Shown one piece after another: positions 45,732-55,892 of a DNA stretch of 64,000 bases; position 1 is the first letter of the stretch, and every line of letters starts with the position of its first letter. Location: positions 124,001-188,000 of the forward strand of contig NZ_LFQU01000002.1 of the NCBI RefSeq assembly GCF_001275135.1, in the 5' to 3' direction. The notes below the pieces were generated by a model. The model worked only from the letters and a program-made list of their open reading frames with translations, was not told the DNA's origin and did not search any database. The stretch is from Xylanibacter rarus (GTDB lineage Bacteria; Bacteroidota; Bacteroidia; Bacteroidales; Bacteroidaceae). Both the position numbers and the translations under genes were made by a program.

Positions 45732-46063
45732 TATATAAAAACTCTTTAATTTATAAATTATCCCTGTTGTCATTCCCACTGAGTTCTCAGTTGACAGCAT
45801 AAAATATTAATAGTAATAATTTTTAAATCAAAAACAGCCAAAATCAGTATATATAATCATTTATCCGATTCTTCGTATTCTAACTCACAAGATGTATTGT
45901 TCGAGGATATTATGTCGTTCTATTTCGCCTTCAAACCGGCAGGTATAAATAGAGACTTGGGAACGAAACTTCGCTCGCCTTATCACGTAGGAAAAAAATA
46001 CTATTTACGCCTATTTGCCGGGGGAGACTGCGGAAGAAGATGTAAATTGTCGGGAGACTGGCT
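45732..46063. other. Intergenic region after Wadjet
   Basis: It contains the hairpin after jetD, the 45820-45875 block resembling 37731-37795, and AT-rich sequence. A small open frame at 45897-46097 has no supporting features and runs over the 3' end of the kinase gene on the other strand. Confidence 0.4.
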
Positions 46064-47050
46064 CTACTTTTCACCGCGTTCGGGCCACAGGGTGTAGTCT
46101 AAGGCGCGGTTGCTGTCGGGAGCAATCTCTATCGGAGCATTGTCCTGCCGTGCGTCGTCTGATGCCGTGGAGCGGTTGTAGAGCGTAACAGCCACATAAG
46201 CAGTGAGCGCAGCAACAACTAATGACAGCAATGCAACTACGATGCGCTAACGGTTGTCTGTGCGCGGCAGCGACATCACGGCCGACATGTCTGCCGGACG
46301 CTCAGAGGCGTTGCGCCGGGTGCAGGCTGCGGCTATGCGGCGCAGATAGGCGTCGCCAGTAAGCCGGGCCATGTCTCTTACCACCATTCCGAACGAATAG
46401 ATGTCGGCCTTTATGTCGGGCTTGGCGTCGGGCTGAAGCTGCTCCGGGGCGATGTAGCCCGATGAGCCGGCAGGACATTTCAGTACGTTGAAATAGTCGC
46501 TGTCCGACAGGCTGAAGTCTATCAGCTTGGTGTTGTGGCCGTTGTGCGTTATCATTATGTTCGAAGGCTTCAGGTCGCGGTGTATTATCTGCTTGCTGTG
46601 TATGTATCCGAGTGCGTCGGCCAGCTGCTCGGTTACTCTGCGCGCCATGTCGGGCGTCAGCGTCTTGCTGTCAATGAGGCTCTTCAGCGTGTCGCCGTCG
46701 ATATATTCCATAACGATGACCGTGCCCAGTTCTGCCACCTCCTCCATGCTTATGGTGCGGCAGATGTGCGGATGGTCCATCTGCAGCCCAATCTCAAACT
46801 CCTTGGCAAGGGCCTGACGGTAGACGGGCGTGTAGGCAAAGTCGGGCTTCAGGCATTTCAGCGTATAGCGCTTGCCGAAGCGTGTAGCTGTCAGCAGGCG
46901 CGTATGTCCCGACCTCGACACATAGAACTCGCTTATGTCTCTGAAGGCGTTCTGCACGGGTATGCGCACGGCGCTGTCCATCTCGCCGTCTATGTCGCTC
47001 ATGTATCCTGAGGGGCTGTCGTCCAATATTTCGGTGTCTGAATTGTTCAT
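46064..47050 (-). pseudogene. Ser/Thr kinase cut by an in-frame TAG
   Basis: The main frame (47050-46247) gives 267 residues of kinase: LKCLKP lysine, IIHRDLKPSN, then IDFSLSD (Ser instead of the usual Gly of DFG) and APEQL. It stops at TAG (complement of 46247-46249). The same frame continues for 60 codons to a stop at 46064, and these encode a clear membrane span (RIVVALLSLVVAALTAYVAV) and an acidic outer tail. So one base change removed or separated the anchor. The kinase domain could still work as a soluble protein. Sequence error or readthrough are alternatives. It overlaps the previous gene by 4 bases (ATGA). Confidence 0.83.
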
Positions 47051-47628
47051 TTCTCGATGTTGATGACGTTAATTATGGTTAGTCCGCCGTTGCGGCCTGC
47101 CACAAAGGGCGCCGTGCGGCCGTCAGGGCGCTCGATGTAGGGCAGATAGAGCGGCTGCTCCTTGATGAAGCATCCTGTGACGAAGCTGTCGCCGGGCACG
47201 AGCTTGCTGTTCTGCGACAACACCACCTCATAGCGGCTCTCGCCCACGTAGCGCAGGCGCACCAGGCGGTTAGGGCTCCAGCCTATCTCCACCTCAGTTC
47301 CGGCATCGAGCTCGTTGCTGATGAGCTGCTTGGCGTTGAAGAACGACGAGTTGTAGCGTGTGCTTGTCTTGAGCCACGAAACAAAGGCGTAATAGTTGGC
47401 ATGGCCAAGATACTGGGCCAGGATGTCGAGCGTAAACATGCGCGGTTTGTGGCTGTCGTTGACATATCCCCAGAGCCTCTTGAGCGTCGACGCCGACACG
47501 TTCTGTCCGGTGTCGTGGCTCAGATGAACCGAAAACTCCTCAAAGTCGGTTGTCGTGCCGAGCGTCTTTCCATATTTCTGTTCAATGAGCAGCTTCAGCT
47601 CCTCTATTTCAGGTGTATTCATTGTCAT
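47047..47628 (-). CDS. Helix-turn-helix-like protein next to the kinase
   Basis: The product has 193 residues. The first half has an HTH-like pattern seen in several Bacteroidetes proteins (SASTLKRLWGYVND followed by FTLDILAQYLGHANYYAF). The second half is beta-rich (VRLRYVGESRYEVVLSQNS, NGGLTIINVI). It is likely a cytoplasmic regulator. The ATGA overlap with the kinase gene points to coupled translation. An alternative Met lies two codons in. No target site is visible. Confidence 0.72.
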   Translation of the reverse strand: MTMNTPEIEELKLLIEQKYGKTLGTTTDFEEFSVHLSHDTGQNVSASTLKRLWGYVNDSHKPRMFTLDILAQYLGHANYYAFVSWLKTSTRYNSSFFNAKQLISNELDAGTEVEIGWSPNRLVRLRYVGESRYEVVLSQNSKLVPGDSFVTGCFIKEQPLYLPYIERPDGRTAPFVAGRNGGLTIINVINIEK

Positions 47629-47668
47629 AAACTTAAATGCTGTTTTGTTTGTAAATGAGCAGCACGCG

Positions 47669-49297
47669 TCATTCCTCTACGATGGTGCCGAAGCGCTTCC
47701 AGCTCGAGTCGGCACGATAGAAGTTGCGCCGTCCCTTGGGCACGTGCAGCGTGCATGTAGGCAGAAAGTCGGGCGTGCTGGTCAGGGCGTTGCTGTTGCA
47801 CACGGGCGGATACTGTGCGTCGACATACAGATGCTCGAGCGGACAGCCGTCGAACACATAGTCGGATATCAGCTCTGTGGCTGCACCGAGGCGCACCGTG
47901 GTGAGCTTGTCGCACTTCTGGAAGGTGGCTGTGGGTATGAGTCTAAGCCCTGACGGCATGACCACTTCCTCTACGCTGCTGCCGTAGAACACGGCTTGCC
48001 CTATCTCCGTGAGGTTGTCGGGCAGGGTGAAGCGTGTTATGTGGCAACCCTGGAAGGCATAGTCGCCTATAGCCTTGACTGTGGACGGCAGCGTATAGTC
48101 GCCCTGCTTGCCTATGGGGAACCACAGTATCTCTGTGGCACCGGCGTCGAACAGCACTCCGTCTATGCTGCTGTATGCAGTGTTGGCGGCTGACACGTTG
48201 ATGGCGGCGAGCGCCGTGCAGCCCGACGACGGACTGATGTCGGTGGCTGATGCCGGTATGGTTATCTCTTTGAGCGCCGTGCAGTTCATGAAGGCGTCTT
48301 TCTCTATCTTGACGGCATCGGAAGGCAGAGTAACGCTTGTAAGCAGGGTGCAGTCGGCAAAGAGGCCGTAACCCACTACATTATTCTCGGTGTATCGCGA
48401 CGAGCCGTACACTCCTCCGCCCTCCACGATATGGGCGTCGGCCATGTTTACCTGCGCAAGGCGGCCAGCCGTGGCAGAGCCGTCGATGTCGCGTCCCATC
48501 ATCTGGCGCAGGCACCGCAGGTCGTCGCCGTTCATAGGGCCGGCAATAGACAGCGTAGTATACTCGTATTTGCTGTCGCCCATAAGTTCTTCAAACTCGC
48601 CCGCATCGGCCAGCAGAACGGCATCAGACGTGGTTATGGTCAGCGCCTCGCCCACGCTCTCGCCCTCGCCGTTGGCGGCGTAGGCCTTTATCTCGTAGGT
48701 GGCATTCTGGCGCAGTCCGCCTATGCGCACCCTCATGCCAACGCCTTCAGCGCCCGGCGTCTCAGCCTCTACGCTCTGCGTGTCGCCCGTCTCAATGTCG
48801 GTTACGTAGCATCCCGTGGAGGTTATAGTCTCGTTGCCGTCGTCCGTTATTTCATATTCTACAATGACGCTCATTGGGCCTTGGCTCAGCACTGCCGGCA
48901 CGCCCACCGTGGGCCTGTCGTTTGGCACGGTTACAAAGGTCATCGTGTTGCCATGCAGCTCCACGCGGCCATTGGTAGCATGGAGTCTGTAGTAGTACAT
49001 CGTGCCCGGCTGAAGCCCCGTCAGCTGTATTTTCACCTTGTTGCCGTCGGGGGCAAGCACGCCTGTGGTGTGGTCCATCTGGTCTGTCGTACCGTATCTG
49101 AAGCGCAGCTCCGGCATGTCGGTACTTCCCTGCAGCACCACCTCGCCTGCGATGACGGCCTCTGTGCGCGTTACGCCCGAAGCCTCACCCGTTACGAGGC
49201 GCGGCTCAAAGTTATCCGGAGCCTCATCGCTGCTGCATGCGGCCAGCGTCAGCAGCAGCGCTATCAGTGTGGTGAGTGATAATATCCTTGTCTTCAT
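47669..49297 (-). CDS. BspA-like LRR surface lipoprotein with fibronectin-like domains
   Basis: The product has 542 residues. A lipoprotein signal (LTLAACSSDE, Cys about 20) has acidic residues after the Cys, as in surface-exported Bacteroidetes lipoproteins. Two Ig/fibronectin-like domains follow (about 30-225), ending with YEIKAYAANGEGES. LRR_5 (BspA-type) repeats fill about 300-520 (FADCTLLTSVTLPSDAVK, FMNCTALKEITIPAS, FQGCHITRFTLPDN). Such LRRs bind host or bacterial surface molecules. It overlaps the previous gene by 4 bases. Confidence 0.9.
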   Translation of the reverse strand: MKTRILSLTTLIALLLTLAACSSDEAPDNFEPRLVTGEASGVTRTEAVIAGEVVLQGSTDMPELRFRYGTTDQMDHTTGVLAPDGNKVKIQLTGLQPGTMYYYRLHATNGRVELHGNTMTFVTVPNDRPTVGVPAVLSQGPMSVIVEYEITDDGNETITSTGCYVTDIETGDTQSVEAETPGAEGVGMRVRIGGLRQNATYEIKAYAANGEGESVGEALTITTSDAVLLADAGEFEELMGDSKYEYTTLSIAGPMNGDDLRCLRQMMGRDIDGSATAGRLAQVNMADAHIVEGGGVYGSSRYTENNVVGYGLFADCTLLTSVTLPSDAVKIEKDAFMNCTALKEITIPASATDISPSSGCTALAAINVSAANTAYSSIDGVLFDAGATEILWFPIGKQGDYTLPSTVKAIGDYAFQGCHITRFTLPDNLTEIGQAVFYGSSVEEVVMPSGLRLIPTATFQKCDKLTTVRLGAATELISDYVFDGCPLEHLYVDAQYPPVCNSNALTSTPDFLPTCTLHVPKGRRNFYRADSSWKRFGTIVEE

Positions 49298-50271
49298 CTT
49301 TTGCCAATGTTAATGCCTACACCTATGCAGCCCTGCCACTGGCGTCCGGCTATGGTTACGGCAGATGCCGACACGCTTATCCGTCCGAACGACAGCACCA
49401 CGCCAAGCTCGGCTGCGAGGCCCTTGTGTGTCAGGCCGTCGTTGAGCGCAAGTCCGCCTCCTTCGCTCTCAGCCAGCTCCCATGCCGTGGCCGTGCGGCC
49501 ATAGCCAATGCCCTCAAACAGGCTGACCATGCGCCCGAGGCGGTGTATCGCTCCGGCCGTCACGGTGTATGTCGAGTGGCGTGTCTGTCCTGTGTAATAT
49601 GGTTTTATGCTGCTTCCGTCGGTAAATCCTTCCTTGTCGCAGGTGGTTACGGTCTTGCCTATGCTGCGCAGGTCGGCACTTGCATGAACGAAGAAGCCAT
49701 GGCGGCGCATTAATGCCACCATGACACCCCACGAAGGTCCGTTTTCGTGCATCGAAACTGTAAACAGGGCATGAGTCCTGAGCGGCAGCTTCGGCCGCCG
49801 CTTCTTCACGGCTATTGTGTCGACGATGGTCTTTGTCAGCACAATAGTGTCGTGCTTAAGGGCTATGTCAGGCTTGGGCGAGTTGATGACCATCTCGTAG
49901 GTCATGTGGCTCTCGAGCGGTTTCTCAAACTTATAGTCGCGCATGACGCCCCATTCAGGATGTTTTATGGTAATCTTTTTTGTGCCTTTGGGCAGATAAA
50001 GCCATATCTCGCCTACATTGTCCTTACGCATGACAATGCCCAAAGGCGACGAGAAGGCATACTCGGGCGTGGCCGTAACCTTCAGCAGGGCGCACGCCTC
50101 GTCGTTGAGGTCGCGCACCGGAGTGATAAAGGCGCTCACGTCGTTGGGCAAGACGCGAAACTTAGTCACGCTGAACTGCTGTGCCAGGGCCGTGCCGCAG
50201 CCTGCCATGCAGAGCATGAGCGTCAGCAGCAGTGCCTTTAACGTGCGTATATGTAACATCTTGCCTGTCAT
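49294..50271 (-). CDS. Secreted protein with PEGA-like start and barrel-like end
   Basis: The product has 325 residues. The start has a signal peptide, with a MAGC that might be a lipobox. The N-terminal half contains a beta domain with LYLPKGTKKITIKHPEWG, as in PEGA-like domains. The C-terminal half (about 170-325) has alternating strands ending in GINIGKR, like a small outer-membrane barrel. No family is assigned. An alternative start is Met 5. It is cotranscribed with surface lipoproteins and the kinase. Confidence 0.65.
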   Translation of the reverse strand: MTGKMLHIRTLKALLLTLMLCMAGCGTALAQQFSVTKFRVLPNDVSAFITPVRDLNDEACALLKVTATPEYAFSSPLGIVMRKDNVGEIWLYLPKGTKKITIKHPEWGVMRDYKFEKPLESHMTYEMVINSPKPDIALKHDTIVLTKTIVDTIAVKKRRPKLPLRTHALFTVSMHENGPSWGVMVALMRRHGFFVHASADLRSIGKTVTTCDKEGFTDGSSIKPYYTGQTRHSTYTVTAGAIHRLGRMVSLFEGIGYGRTATAWELAESEGGGLALNDGLTHKGLAAELGVVLSFGRISVSASAVTIAGRQWQGCIGVGINIGKR

Positions 50272-50324
50272 ATAGGTTTGTTTAAAGTGATAATGTCGTT
50301 TGTCTTAGCTTAACTTGTCTTTAG

Positions 50325-51355
50325 TTACTCCAGGTTGAAGTCTCTGATGTTCATCACTTCGTTATCATCGCTGATGGTCTCTGTCGGCTGCCATGTGCGC
50401 ACATGTATCAGCGGCATCGACTCGTTGCGGAAGTCCCAGAGCAGGAAGAGGTAGCCGTCGTCAGCATAGCGGTCGCTCTTGTACTGCTGGCGGAGGCTGA
50501 CGCCGTAGATGCCGTCCATGGTTGGATGGCGCATTATGCGGAAGTCGGAGAACTTTACGCTTATGTTCTTGCTGGCGGCAAAGGCCTTGCTTAGCCGCGA
50601 TATGTATTCTTTCTTGGTGCGGATGTTATACTCAACACGCGACGCCGGCATAAACTTGCCTTCGCTGCCGGCCTTGGTCTTGACCACGTTGCCCACGATG
50701 ATGAGGGCCTGCTCGCTGAACACCTGGCGCAGAAAGTCGATGTCCTTGGTAGTGTAGGCCATGCGGAAGTGTTCGCAGTAGTTGAGTATCACGCGGCGGC
50801 GCTGAGCGTCGTCAACTGACAGTTTGCCTGCAAGGATCTTGGCAGCCTCCTTATAGAAAGGATTGCTGCGTGCCATTTGTTTCAGGTCACCGCCGGTCAT
50901 GCTGCCCGACCTGTCTGCCTTGCCGCTATTCTGTCCGCCTTCGTATGTGCTCTGTCCGGGGGCCTGTGCCATGGTGCTGCTCTCCTCTTGCTCAACCGTA
51001 GAGGGTATGCCAGTGCCTGTGCTGAAGAACGTCACGTTGCCGTTGCGGTCGACAAATCCCTCGCGGCCTGTGCCGTTCTCGCGGAAGCGCAGCTGTCCGT
51101 TGCGGTAGCGCACGTCGAACATGCAGTTGCGCAGCGGTATGGCGAAGAGCAGTCTGTCGTTTTCGTCTACCACCGCAAAGGTCTCATATCCCTTGCCGTC
51201 AACGCGGCCAACAAGCTCGAGCCCCTCATGCAGCCCGTATCTGTTGATGTTTTTTTGCTGTCAGTCTGTCCGAGGGTGGGCTGCAGCCCCAAAGCCACAG
51301 CCACACCCCCTAAAATGAGAGTTAGTATGGATAGTATATATATTGTCGCTTTCAT
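50325..51355 (-). pseudogene. Frameshifted secreted protein (signal peptide and body in two frames)
   Basis: The signal-peptide frame (start 51355) begins MKATIYILSILTLILGG, reads ...GQTDSKK and then would stop soon. From the A7 run (complement of 51250-51256) a -1 shift opens the body frame NINRYGLHEGLELVGRVDGK..., which continues to the stop at 50325. The body has a small WG-like repeat pair (GREGFVDRNGNVTFF), a Ser/Gly-rich linker and an NTF2-like domain of about 150 residues (MAYTTKDIDFLRQVFSEQAL). It is either programmed slippage at A7 or a one-base loss or assembly error. Without the shift no signal peptide is joined. Confidence 0.8.
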
Positions 51356-51376
51356 TCAAGTTGATAACCGGCAAGA

Positions 51377-52243
51377 CTATTGCCAACCGACAATCTCGCC
51401 TCCTATTTCAATTTTAATCTGTTCAGGGTTGCCTGATATGATGAAGTTTACAAGATGTTCCGTACCGGGCTTAAACTGGAACGTGCTCTCGTAGAGATAC
51501 GACACGCCGTCCATCACAACCTCTATCAGCGGCATGCGGTTGGCCACGCGCTGAGGCACTATTATGGCCGAATAGATATAGCTGCTTATCTGTCGGGCCC
51601 TTATCGTGGTGCCGTTGCCCCTTACATATTTTGTGGCAACGCCGGCACTTAGGTCTATGGTCGACTCAGGCACAGTGTTATGCACATACACCTCGGCGTA
51701 TGTAGGCATCTCGCCCTCAAAGTCCTCGCCCTTTATCAGGCGTATGGTGAGCTTGCTCATTATGTGCTTGAAGGCCAGGGTTACGGGAGAGTTTGACGCG
51801 CTGACGTTGTTGGTCTGTGCATACAGGAAGTCGCTGGCCTCATAGCCGTCGGCCGTGCTCTGGTCGGTCTGCACGCTGAAGGGCAGGTCCTCGATAGAGC
51901 TTACGGACGTCATGTAGGGATAATAGGCGTAGAAATTATACGTGCCTTCATCCCAATAGAGTGTGCGGCTTGCAGTCCATGAGCTGCCGCTGCACGTCAG
52001 CGGCTCGTTGTTCACAAGATTGCCGCCTATCTCGAGGGGCTTGTCGGTGCTGCTTGCGAACAGGCCTATCCTGTCGCCGTTCTCGAATCCCGAGTCGGTC
52101 ACCCTTGTGCGCTGTGAAGGATGAGTCACCTCAAACCTCATGGGCGTATGCCTTGCGTCTACCGGTGTGTCGTCTTCCTGGCTGCATCCGGCTGCTATCA
52201 GCGCAACAAGTGCAAGACCTATATGTATAATACGCTTTTTCAT
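51377..52243 (-). CDS. Fimbrillin-family lipoprotein
   Basis: The product has 288 residues. A lipobox AAGC at about 20 is followed by SQEDD (surface-export type). The fimbrillin-like pattern (RVTDSGFENGDRIGLF, YNFYAYYPYMTS, GYEASDFLYA, FKHIMSKLTIRL, IIVPQRV) is clear. Such proteins form or cap Mfa1/FimA-type pili or act as adhesins. It lies 80 bases after an M64 lipoprotein gene. Confidence 0.92.
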   Translation of the reverse strand: MKKRIIHIGLALVALIAAGCSQEDDTPVDARHTPMRFEVTHPSQRTRVTDSGFENGDRIGLFASSTDKPLEIGGNLVNNEPLTCSGSSWTASRTLYWDEGTYNFYAYYPYMTSVSSIEDLPFSVQTDQSTADGYEASDFLYAQTNNVSASNSPVTLAFKHIMSKLTIRLIKGEDFEGEMPTYAEVYVHNTVPESTIDLSAGVATKYVRGNGTTIRARQISSYIYSAIIVPQRVANRMPLIEVVMDGVSYLYESTFQFKPGTEHLVNFIISGNPEQIKIEIGGEIVGWQ

Positions 52244-52323
52244 CGTCTTTATTATTTAATTTACTTAAAAATTTATACTAAAATAGCATTTTTCACGTTA
52301 TCCACAATTTCCGTTTCATGTTT

Positions 52324-55300
52324 TTATCTGTGGCGGCGTGCCTTGCGCATGTTGCTGAGCGGACTGCCCTTATGTATCTTGGGCGGCATATGCTGTCCGT
52401 GCCCGACGCTTACAGAACCGACACCCATGCCGCGGGTTACGATGCCTGCATCACGTTTGTCGTTGGCAACAAATTCCTCGAACGAGAATGTCTCGCCGGC
52501 ATAGCGTTTGATACGCCTTACGATGCTCTCACGGCTTATTGTGCTGTAATAAGGAATATCGTTGTTCATGCATGAATTCTGTTCTGAACGGAACACTCCG
52601 CGACTGTGCATGAATCCGCCTTCATAGATGTCAACAACATCGCTGTATCGGCTGTCGGAAATAAGGTGGCTCCATGGCACTTCGTGCATCTTGCCCGTAA
52701 GCGACAGGTTGTCGTACCATCCAAGCGACTTTGCCCAGTTGATGGCGTCTACATGGCCGCAGCACGTGCAGTTGCAGAAGTCGATGAAGGCGTTATGGTA
52801 GATATACTCGTCGCCAAGCTTGCCGAAGCCGTGGCCGCCTGCCTCATGTTGTATCACTCCGCGGGTGTCGAGCGGATAGCCATAGGTGCTCCGCGGACAG
52901 AAGGCTATAGCCGAACCATCCTCCCACATCTGGCAGATGCCGCCGTATTCGGTAGTGTTGGGCACAATTATTATCAGCGTCTGGTTCAAGTTGTTCTGGT
53001 TTACGGTCGGTGCATTGAGTGCATAGCTGAATATCTCGTCATAGTCGGCACGCAAGCCGACACCACTGGTGAATGTTGTGCCGAAACGGTTGTAGCGTAT
53101 GGTGTTCACCGTGCCTATACCGCTCTCGTTAGACATGGCAAAACCTATGTAGATGTTGAAGTATTTTGAGTATGTCTTATAAGGCTCTATGGTTATAAGA
53201 TATTGAGCAGCCTCTTTCAGGGCAGGAAGACAGTCGCCTTCGGCTATGTCTTTGGCGTTGTATCCGTCGCCTATAATCACAACGTTTATTCCGCCTGTGT
53301 TGCCTCGTGTTGCTTTCTGCAGCGTCAGCCACTCGTCTTCACCATAGATGTAGTCATACTGGCTTACGCTGCACGTATGGGTATAGTCTTCATTTTTCAG
53401 TTTGAACACCACTTCGCCGGTTCTGTTGCCGGCACCTTTCGACAAAGTGTTTATACTTATGGTAACCTCCGTCTTGCCTTTGCCGCTCATTGGCGACAGT
53501 TCACACCAGTCGGGCTTGCTCTCCACTTCCCATTCGCCTTCAGCATCCAGCACCAATGTCTGCGTATGTCCGTTGTTCAGTGCGCATACCGTAGACGGAC
53601 GGCATACCAATTCATGATGGGCGGCAATGCGCTTGAAGTCGCACCATCCCGGTGCCGCCTGATACTGGGCTATGGCACTTTCGGGCACCTCAAGCGTAAA
53701 ATTATCCTTGGCAACACCGTTGAAAGAATTATCCGACACACGCGGTGGCACTTCACCCTTACATACAATCGAACCGATGCCGTAGCACTCGTTAAAAGCA
53801 TTGCTTTGTATGTTTTCAATACTTTCGGGTATTATCAATCCTTCCAGGCTGCGGCAGTTTGAGAATGCATCAGAGCCTATTGTCTGCAAGCCATCAGGAA
53901 ATTCAACAACACCCATAAGACGCCAGTTGCCGGCAAATGCACCATTTCCTATCGATGCTATATCATTAGGAAGTTTAAGCGTACCTGAAAAATCGCATCC
54001 GAAAAAAGCGTTTGCTCCAAGCGTTGTCAAATCCTTTGGTAATACTAATTCACCTTTGAGAGGACTACCTTCAAACGCACCTGTCTGTATCCCCGTTATG
54101 CCATCATGCAATTGGAGAGTTCCATTAAGACCTGTATTTTGGAATGCATATTGTGATATTGATGTTACTCCTTGCGGTATTCTCAGGTCACCTGAAAGGT
54201 TAGTAGCTTTTGCAAAAGCAAAGTCACCTATGAATTCTAGCTTTTCAGGAAGTACAAGATTGCCATAATAACCATCATTTCCAGCAAAAGCATTATGTCC
54301 GATATATTTCAAATTGTTTGGAAGTTTCAGTTCGCAATTAAAATGACAATCGTTAAATGCTCCATGAATGTCTGCAGCTCCGCCACCGCCAATATACTCA
54401 AGAGTACTTGGCAATGACAAAGTTCCTGTAAGTGATGTGCACCATAAAAATGCGCTTGGTCCAATTTCGGTTACACCTTCAGGTATTGTTATTGAGCCGG
54501 TAAGATTTACACAACTACGAAAAGCACATTCACCAATACCTTTTAGCGTGTCTGGGAGAACAACTCTCAGAAGTGAAGTTTTTTCGTTAAACGCACTTCT
54601 AGTTATTATATCATCTTTTTCTTCATTACTATCGGGTGCATCGCCTTTAACCCAAGGTTTAAGTCCCATAGCTCCACTAACTCTAACTTCTTTCATGTTC
54701 AGCGACTGCAACATATCCATAGAGTCACGCATGAAATAGAAGTCTTGACTGTTTATCCTTCCCGTTATCTTCAGGTTCTTCAACCTTGTATAGTCTTTGT
54801 TTGCGGCAATTATTGCGTCTTTAAGATGGCCGGGGGTAGAGTTTATTATAATATACTCTTTTGCAGTGGCGTTATGGCTTACGAGGTCGTTCTCCCATGG
54901 CGTGATGCTCTCGCTTACAAGTGTGAGGGCATATTGTCCGCTTACAGACTTTTTATCGACGCGGATTGTGAAGTTGCTCATCTTTCCTGCCGTATACGTA
55001 AACGCCTCGTTCTTACTGAACTTATAAGGTATTCCGCCGATGGTTATGCTGAACAGCGTGGCTCCTGCCGGTACGGTCTGAGGCACAACTATTGCACGCC
55101 ACTCGTCGCCTACGCGTGCCGGCATTGTTGATGTCTGCTCTATGCCGCCGCTTGCCTTTACAGTTCCGTCAGCAAGGTTTATCGTAGCCTCGCGTATCAG
55201 GTTGGTGGCAAGTACCACACGCTCTGTCTGCTCCCATTCTCCGTCGGCAAAGCCTGTACCCTCAGTAAGTGTTACGCGGGCGTTGGCCATGCGGTGAGCC

Positions 55301-55830
55301 ATGGGCAGACGGATAACCTTATCTGTCGGAGCCACGTCGGCCACCTTGCCCCACAGAAAGTCGCTGGCCTCATAGCCGCCCATCGTGCCGTCTTCCGATG
55401 GTTTGCTCTGGTCGCGCTCTACGGTGAACTGATAGGCGTCTATGCTCTCGGGACTGCCGAAGGGATAATATCCGTATATGTCCACGTGAGTGTGGTCGTC
55501 TTTCCAATAAATATCATAGGCCGAGTTCCATTTATAGGCAGCTTCGTCGAACGTATGGCGCACGTTGTCTGCCCTATTGCCGTTCAACTGCAGTGTTCCC
55601 GGCGTGTTGCCGTTATAGTCGACAATATACACGCCCATCACGTCGCCGTCGGCAAAGCCGTTGTCGTTTACTCTCGTAACCGCCAGCTGGTCAATCTCGC
55701 CCGACAAAGTTATCTTCTTTCCGTTGCCGCGACCTGTGTCATCGGTAAACAGATCATCAGAGCATCCTGCCAACAGGTGGCAGAATGCTAATATATATAT
55801 TAAAATTTTGTATTGGTTCTGTCTTCTCAT
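52324..55830 (-). CDS. Fimbrillin-LRR-BACON-M64 peptidase lipoprotein A
   Basis: The product has 1168 residues. Lipoprotein signal ends LLAGCSDD (Cys 23). A fimbrillin-like domain (about 40-320) is followed by BspA-type LRRs (about 400-700), a BACON domain (about 715-810) and a C-terminal M64 peptidase (VVIIGDGYNAKDI, TEYGG). The zinc site reads HEAGGHGFGKLGDEY (about 995-1009). The M64 family was first known from IgA peptidase. It is likely a surface protease bound to a pilus-like adhesin domain. It is a close paralogue of the gene starting at 59381. Confidence 0.92.
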   Translation of the reverse strand: MRRQNQYKILIYILAFCHLLAGCSDDLFTDDTGRGNGKKITLSGEIDQLAVTRVNDNGFADGDVMGVYIVDYNGNTPGTLQLNGNRADNVRHTFDEAAYKWNSAYDIYWKDDHTHVDIYGYYPFGSPESIDAYQFTVERDQSKPSEDGTMGGYEASDFLWGKVADVAPTDKVIRLPMAHRMANARVTLTEGTGFADGEWEQTERVVLATNLIREATINLADGTVKASGGIEQTSTMPARVGDEWRAIVVPQTVPAGATLFSITIGGIPYKFSKNEAFTYTAGKMSNFTIRVDKKSVSGQYALTLVSESITPWENDLVSHNATAKEYIIINSTPGHLKDAIIAANKDYTRLKNLKITGRINSQDFYFMRDSMDMLQSLNMKEVRVSGAMGLKPWVKGDAPDSNEEKDDIITRSAFNEKTSLLRVVLPDTLKGIGECAFRSCVNLTGSITIPEGVTEIGPSAFLWCTSLTGTLSLPSTLEYIGGGGAADIHGAFNDCHFNCELKLPNNLKYIGHNAFAGNDGYYGNLVLPEKLEFIGDFAFAKATNLSGDLRIPQGVTSISQYAFQNTGLNGTLQLHDGITGIQTGAFEGSPLKGELVLPKDLTTLGANAFFGCDFSGTLKLPNDIASIGNGAFAGNWRLMGVVEFPDGLQTIGSDAFSNCRSLEGLIIPESIENIQSNAFNECYGIGSIVCKGEVPPRVSDNSFNGVAKDNFTLEVPESAIAQYQAAPGWCDFKRIAAHHELVCRPSTVCALNNGHTQTLVLDAEGEWEVESKPDWCELSPMSGKGKTEVTISINTLSKGAGNRTGEVVFKLKNEDYTHTCSVSQYDYIYGEDEWLTLQKATRGNTGGINVVIIGDGYNAKDIAEGDCLPALKEAAQYLITIEPYKTYSKYFNIYIGFAMSNESGIGTVNTIRYNRFGTTFTSGVGLRADYDEIFSYALNAPTVNQNNLNQTLIIIVPNTTEYGGICQMWEDGSAIAFCPRSTYGYPLDTRGVIQHEAGGHGFGKLGDEYIYHNAFIDFCNCTCCGHVDAINWAKSLGWYDNLSLTGKMHEVPWSHLISDSRYSDVVDIYEGGFMHSRGVFRSEQNSCMNNDIPYYSTISRESIVRRIKRYAGETFSFEEFVANDKRDAGIVTRGMGVGSVSVGHGQHMPPKIHKGSPLSNMRKARRHR

Positions 55831-55892
55831 AATCTTATGGCTTTATCATTTGTTTAAGACTTTAGCCGCCATCCATATAGACTCGAACGTGG

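Noticed and set aside
45897-46097. Small plus-strand gene
   Set aside because: It has no recognisable features and covers the 3' end of the kinase gene, whose frame on the other strand is clearly coding.
46247-46249. TAG read as pyrrolysine
   Set aside because: Nothing in the window suggests a pyrrolysine system; a point mutation or simple read-through is more likely.
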